Part shown: in pieces, positions 7,118 to 9,803 of the stretch
How positions within the stretch are numbered: the stretch's first letter is position 1
Layout of the letters: the number at the start of each line of letters is the position of its first letter
DNA from: SAR202 cluster bacterium
GTDB taxonomy: Bacteria; Chloroflexota; Dehalococcoidia; Lucifugimonadales; UBA826
Direction of reading: 5' to 3'
Length of the DNA: 9,803 nucleotides
NCBI GenBank assembly: GCA_009392675.1
Contig: VFFY01000189.1
Coordinates: forward strand, 1 to 9,803
Position numbers and translations under genes: made by a program
The notes under the pieces: model-generated
Databases searched by the model: none
Told to the model about the DNA's origin: nothing
The model's input: only the letters and a program-made list of their open reading frames with translations

Positions 7118-7169
7118 AAAGCCTAGCTTTTGGACATCCTAATTGAGCTAGCTAGGTTGCTTCTTTTTA
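7118..7169 (+). terminator. Terminator- or attenuator-like hairpin region between the methyltransferase gene and trpB
   Basis: Two overlapping foldings are visible. AAAGC (7118-7122) pairs with GCTTT (7126-7130) around a 3-base loop. Alternatively CCTAGCT (7122-7128) pairs with AGCTAGG (7150-7156) around a 21-base loop, followed by the T-rich run TTGCTTCTTTTT (7157-7168). The second form could end transcription of the methyltransferase gene. Stems are short and the terminator form has a large loop, so support is modest. No Trp-rich leader peptide and no T-box core was found here. Confidence 0.35.
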
Positions 7170-7187
7170 AATAACTTAATCTATAAT
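7157..7187 (+). promoter_or_regulatory. Candidate sigma-70 promoter for trpB
   Basis: TATAAT at 7182-7187 is a perfect -10 hexamer. TTGCTT at 7157-7162 is a partial -35 (TTG conserved), 19 bases upstream, a slightly long spacing. Transcription would start near 7194, leaving a leader of about 40 bases before the ATG at 7234. The -35 overlaps the T tract of the preceding hairpin, so the last gene ends and the next promoter starts in the same short stretch. Confidence 0.5.
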
Positions 7188-7233
7188 TGGTGTTCGTTAC
7201 ATTTTTGGGGCACTCAATTTAGTGAGAGTATTT

Positions 7234-8436
7234 ATGACGTCAACAAACGATCTTCCCGACCGGTCAGGCAGATATGGCCAGTTTGGTGGCAGATATGTCC
7301 CTGAAGTTTTAATGCCAGCCATAAACGAACTGGAAGAGTCGTATCGTCAAGTTCAAATCGACGATAAATTCCAGGCAGAACTATCCGAATTATTGATCAA
7401 TTTTGTTGGTAGGCCCACAGAACTATATTTTGCTCCAAACCTTACCGAAAGATTTGGAGGTGCGAAAATTTTTCTTAAAAGGGAAGATTTGGCCCACACA
7501 GGTGCCCATAAAATTAATAATGCTTTGGGTCAAGGTCTTTTAGCTAAGAAAATGGGTAAAAACCGAATAATAGCTGAAACAGGAGCGGGACAGCACGGAG
7601 TGGCAACAGCAACTGTGTGTGCAAAATTGGGGTTAGATTGTGTTGTTTATATGGGGGAAGAAGACATAAGAAGGCAGGCGTTAAATGTTTTCCGAATGAA
7701 GTTGTTAGGGGCCGAAGTTATTTCTGTGGGTTCCGGTAGCAAAACTCTTAAGGATGCAATTAACGAAGCGATGCGAGATTGGGTAACAAATGTAAACGAT
7801 TCTTATTACCTAATAGGAAGTGTTGTTGGTCCTCATCCTTATCCTATGATAGTGCGTGACTTCCAAAGAATCATAGGGATAGAAACCAGGAAGCAAATTA
7901 TAGAGCAGATGGGGAAACTGCCCGATTATGTAATAGCCTGTGTTGGTGGTGGGAGTAACGCTATGGGATTATTTTATGATTTCATCGGTGATGAGGAAGT
8001 GAGCTTGGTGGGCGTGGAGGCAGGAGGAGATGGTATTGAATCTGGTAGACACTCTTCTACAATTTCAGCTGGATCTGTAGGGGTGTTACATGGAAGCATG
8101 TCGTATCTCATACAAAATGAGGATGGACAGATTATAGAAACTCACAGTATATCTGCTGGGTTAGATTACCCAGGGGTGGGTCCTGAACATAGTTGGCTTA
8201 ATGATACCCAAAGGGCATCTTACGTTAGTGTGGATGATTCGCAAGCTTTGGAAGGGTTTAAACTGATGTGTGAATTAGAAGGAATTATTCCGGCTTTGGA
8301 ACCCGCTCATGCCATATATTATGTATCTCAGCTGGCACCTACCTTGAAGAAAGATCAAATTATTGTAATGGGACTATCTGGTCGTGGAGACAAAGATATG
8401 GAAACTGTAGCTTTGGAAATGAATGTTCAGGTGTAA
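7234..8436 (+). CDS. trpB: Tryptophan synthase beta chain
   Basis: TrpB condenses indole with L-serine to give L-tryptophan, using pyridoxal phosphate, in the cytoplasm and normally as an alpha2-beta2 complex with TrpA. From the ATG at 7234 the product is 400 residues, the usual length. Numbered from that Met: the N-terminal GRYGQFGGRYVPE region (12-24), LKREDLAHTGAHKINN (81-96) with the PLP Schiff-base Lys93, ETGAGQHG (115-122) with catalytic Glu115, the phosphate-binding GGGSNA (238-243) and LSGRGDKDM (391-399) with Ser392 near the pyridine nitrogen. It is therefore a complete, TrpB1-type enzyme. An in-frame GTG at 7222 would add four residues; ATG is preferred because of codon type and GAGAG at 7224-7228, but the choice is not certain. 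No trpA, trpF or trpC flanks it, although TrpB1 genes are usually followed by trpA. The His-rich protein gene starts 7 bases after its stop, so the two are probably co-transcribed. Confidence 0.97.
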   Translation: MTSTNDLPDRSGRYGQFGGRYVPEVLMPAINELEESYRQVQIDDKFQAELSELLINFVGRPTELYFAPNLTERFGGAKIFLKREDLAHTGAHKINNALGQGLLAKKMGKNRIIAETGAGQHGVATATVCAKLGLDCVVYMGEEDIRRQALNVFRMKLLGAEVISVGSGSKTLKDAINEAMRDWVTNVNDSYYLIGSVVGPHPYPMIVRDFQRIIGIETRKQIIEQMGKLPDYVIACVGGGSNAMGLFYDFIGDEEVSLVGVEAGGDGIESGRHSSTISAGSVGVLHGSMSYLIQNEDGQIIETHSISAGLDYPGVGPEHSWLNDTQRASYVSVDDSQALEGFKLMCELEGIIPALEPAHAIYYVSQLAPTLKKDQIIVMGLSGRGDKDMETVALEMNVQV

Positions 8437-8443
8437 AGGCACC

Positions 8444-8839
8444 ATGAAATATTTTGCCGCGAGATTGTCTCATGCGATTTTATGGAGAATTCCGCCTGTT
8501 CTTTTACTTATTCCCTTTTTGGTTCCTTCTATGGGTGTGATGTTTAACCACCATTTTCCTGAACAAAATCCTTATCATTCCCATTTTGCCAATGGCTTAA
8601 AGCATGCCCATGTGGTTTCGGATGAGCATTCGCATGGGGAGGGAAATGGTTTGGTTTCTAGTAATGTGGCCCTTTTTGTCAAAAATGTTTGTATGAGTAC
8701 AGCCGGCGCCCATATTGATCTTATCTATTCTGAGATCCGTGTACCATCACCCTCATTTGCATTGATTAAATCATCGATTTTGATAGATATTCACGATGAA
8801 AAAAACACCGCTGTAGAGACCCCTCCACCAACTCTGTGA
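8444..8839 (+). CDS. Small histidine-rich membrane-anchored or exported protein
   Basis: I do not recognise a named family with confidence. The 131-residue product (from ATG 8444) starts with a basic region (Lys2, Arg7, Arg15) and a hydrophobic segment at about 17-34, a signal peptide or membrane anchor. Next comes a histidine cluster, residues 36-64, with eight histidines (36, 37, 45, 47, 54, 56, 62, 64) in motifs such as HSH, HAH and HSHG, a pattern that binds Zn, Cu, Ni or Co in many proteins. There is one cysteine (83), and the tail ends in a Pro-rich ETPPPTL. The layout loosely recalls CzcI/DUF2946-type small metal-resistance proteins, but this is only resemblance. AAAGG at 8435-8439, overlapping the trpB stop, can serve as a ribosome binding site. 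An in-frame ATG at 8423 inside trpB would add seven residues and overlap trpB by 14 bases. The FixH/YtkA-like and cupredoxin-like genes downstream support a metal role. Confidence 0.7.
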   Translation: MKYFAARLSHAILWRIPPVLLLIPFLVPSMGVMFNHHFPEQNPYHSHFANGLKHAHVVSDEHSHGEGNGLVSSNVALFVKNVCMSTAGAHIDLIYSEIRVPSPSFALIKSSILIDIHDEKNTAVETPPPTL

Positions 8840-8861
8840 CGTTGTTATAAGCGTTGTTATA
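8840..8861. repeat. Tandem direct repeat, two 10-base copies at 12-base period
   Basis: CGTTGTTATA occurs at 8840-8849 and again at 8852-8861, directly after the stop codon of the His-rich gene and about 40 bases before the next start. Close identical direct repeats in a short intergenic gap can be binding sites for a regulator or simple slippage products. No clear -35/-10 pair is placed around them. The repeat is certain; its role is unknown. Confidence 0.6.
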
Positions 8862-8891
8862 GAAATTCAGTGTATTTACCAATTTGAAGGT

Positions 8892-8897
8892 GGAGGT
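8892..8897 (+). promoter_or_regulatory. Ribosome binding site deciding a TTG start
   Basis: GGAGGT, a near-perfect Shine-Dalgarno sequence, lies 5 bases before the TTG at 8903. It strongly favours that TTG as the start of the FixH/YtkA-like gene. Confidence 0.75.
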
Positions 8898-8902
8898 AAA
8901 AA

Positions 8903-9451
8903 TTGTTCTGGTTCCGCGCTGCTACCCTCGTGTCGCTTTTGCTTTTAGGTTTGTACATTCAATCAGACACATTGATTGAAGCGAACGGTTCTATACGTTC
9001 ATATGAAAAGAAAGTAATTGGTGAATATGTAATCGGGCTAGGTACTATGCCGCCTTCACCATCAATGGGTGTAACTCATTTTGCTGCCTTTGTGGAAAAT
9101 GAACAGACAGGAACTAAGTATGTGGATGTTGAAATAGAGTTTGCATCGTCTTTCTCAACTATTGACCTGCCAGAGCTGGGCCCTCAATTGATGAAAAATA
9201 GCATTATGGACCCTATGTATTACGAGACTGACATATCCTTTAATAAAGAGGGAGTGTGGTTAGTAATGTTGACGGTAAGAAGAGAAGGTGATGAGGTTTC
9301 GGTTGTATATGAAGTTGAGGTTCAAAATAAAAACCCGATCAGGCCAATTTTGACAGTGGGGACATTACTTTTTTTCTTAGCCATTCTGAGTTTATCGTTG
9401 AGATCCTGGATAAAAGAATATAGAAGGAAACTTAAAATCAGGAAAGCTTAG
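8903..9451 (+). CDS. Membrane-anchored FixH/YtkA-like domain protein
   Basis: The 182-residue product has an N-terminal hydrophobic segment (about 7-20), an exposed domain of about 110 residues (30-141), a second membrane segment (about 147-166) and a strongly basic tail (RSWIKEYRRKLKIRK, 167-181) that should stay in the cytoplasm. The exposed domain has the look of the FixH/YtkA beta-sandwich group: a GEYVIGLGTMPPSPSMGVTH start (40-59), a middle section with Met96, Met102 and Met105, and a closing strand pattern YYETDISFNKEGVWLVMLTV (106-125), like the Y.a.v.l...G.W.v.v.v seen in that family. Members are often found beside copper and cytochrome-oxidase maturation genes. Assignment is by eye and moderate. 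The TTG start has an ideal ribosome binding site at 8892-8897. Its TAG stop overlaps the GTG of the next gene by one base (TAGTG), a sign of translational coupling. Confidence 0.68.
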   Translation: MFWFRAATLVSLLLLGLYIQSDTLIEANGSIRSYEKKVIGEYVIGLGTMPPSPSMGVTHFAAFVENEQTGTKYVDVEIEFASSFSTIDLPELGPQLMKNSIMDPMYYETDISFNKEGVWLVMLTVRREGDEVSVVYEVEVQNKNPIRPILTVGTLLFFLAILSLSLRSWIKEYRRKLKIRKA

Positions 9452-9803
9452 TGAATCATAAAAAATTAACAATGGAGGTCTTCGGCATAGTTATTTTCTT
9501 TGCTATAGTGATGGGTTGTGGCTCCTCGAATGAAGACTCTCTGGAAAATTCATTCCCAGTAGATGTAGGCGAAAATACAGCAGTGTTTGATATCACAATC
9601 AATTCCGGAGAATTAGCTGGAGATGAGGATATATTGAGAATTAAAAAGAATGAAAATGTCAGTCTAAATTTTTTTTCAGACGCGGGCATTGCGGTGCATC
9701 TACATGGATATGATATAGAAAAAACTGTTTCCCCAGGTGAGGATCAAACGATGGAGTTTAAGGCAAATGCCACCGGTAGGTTTGCCATCACCTCACATAA
9801 AAC
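9451..9803 (+). CDS. Cupredoxin-like lipoprotein (3' end beyond the window)
   Basis: The reading frame starts at GTG 9451, overlapping the previous stop by one base, and is still open at the last base: 117 codons plus two bases are present. AGGAAAG at 9440-9446 is a fitting ribosome binding site; ATG 9472 is a poorer alternative. Residues 10-22 are a hydrophobic signal ending in the lipobox VMGC, with Cys23 as the lipidated residue, followed by a Ser/Glu/Asp linker. Residues about 43-117 match the start of a cupredoxin-like domain of the type found in bacterial lipoproteins (Cupredoxin_1-like): a strand pair around DILRIKKNENVSLNFFSD (60-77), the VHLHGYD motif (82-88), SPGE (94-97) and TGRFAITSHK (108-117). 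His83, His85 and His116 are potential metal ligands; the region that would carry the remaining ligands, such as a C-terminal Cys/His/Met loop, lies outside the window, so copper binding cannot be confirmed. Confidence 0.75.
   Translation, partial: MNHKKLTMEVFGIVIFFAIVMGCGSSNEDSLENSFPVDVGENTAVFDITINSGELAGDEDILRIKKNENVSLNFFSDAGIAVHLHGYDIEKTVSPGEDQTMEFKANATGRFAITSHK

Noticed and set aside
7187..7222. Short TTG-to-TAG frame overlapping the GTG before trpB, considered as a trp leader peptide
   Set aside because: It contains no Trp codons and has no ribosome binding site, so Trp-codon attenuation is not supported.
7083..7233. T-box riboswitch upstream of trpB
   Set aside because: No T-box core sequence and no extended specifier stem could be found in the gap.
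9456..9689. Open frame on the minus strand opposite the cupredoxin-like gene
   Set aside because: The + strand frame has a lipobox, a cupredoxin-like motif series and a coupled start, so the minus frame is a shadow.

Overview
The window is a compact, single-strand stretch of bacterial chromosome: ten protein genes, all on the + strand, with gaps of at most about 150 bases. No tRNA, rRNA, CRISPR array, transposase, phage gene or integration site is visible. By eye the DNA is moderately AT-rich. The start codons are striking: only three of ten genes clearly use ATG, the rest GTG or TTG. Two genes encode predicted lipoproteins and several others are anchored outside the membrane, so this is a bacterium with much exported protein. 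A Chloroflexota/SAR202-like marine lineage is a possible source, but this is a low-confidence guess from gene content and style.

Layout. (1) 26-72: a terminator-like inverted repeat of an unseen upstream gene. (2) 129-2749: a zinc-ribbon/transmembrane/PQQ-type beta-propeller protein, a pentapeptide-repeat protein and peptidyl-tRNA hydrolase (pth). A small hairpin touches the pth ribosome binding site. (3) 2765-4633: a large predicted lipoprotein metallopeptidase with an HEXXH site and an immune-inhibitor-A-like C-terminal module. (4) 4698-6185: a DHA2-type major facilitator exporter. (5) 6264-7082: a class I SAM-dependent methyltransferase of unknown substrate. (6) 7083-7233: a gap with overlapping hairpins and a good -10 box in front of the next gene. 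(7) 7234-8436: tryptophan synthase beta chain (trpB), with no trpA beside it. (8) 8444-9803: a His-rich membrane-anchored small protein, a FixH/YtkA-like membrane-anchored domain protein, and a cupredoxin-like lipoprotein cut by the window end.

How they may work together. pth and trpB are housekeeping genes whose neighbours are not their usual partners. The most coherent accessory group is the last one: three small exported or membrane-anchored proteins, the last two overlapping by one base, whose sequence features (a His cluster, a FixH/YtkA-like fold, a cupredoxin-like fold) all point to metal handling, probably copper, at the cell surface. Because trpB ends only 7 bases before the first of them, the group may be transcribed from the trpB promoter. 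This is inference; the genes beyond 9803 would settle much of it.
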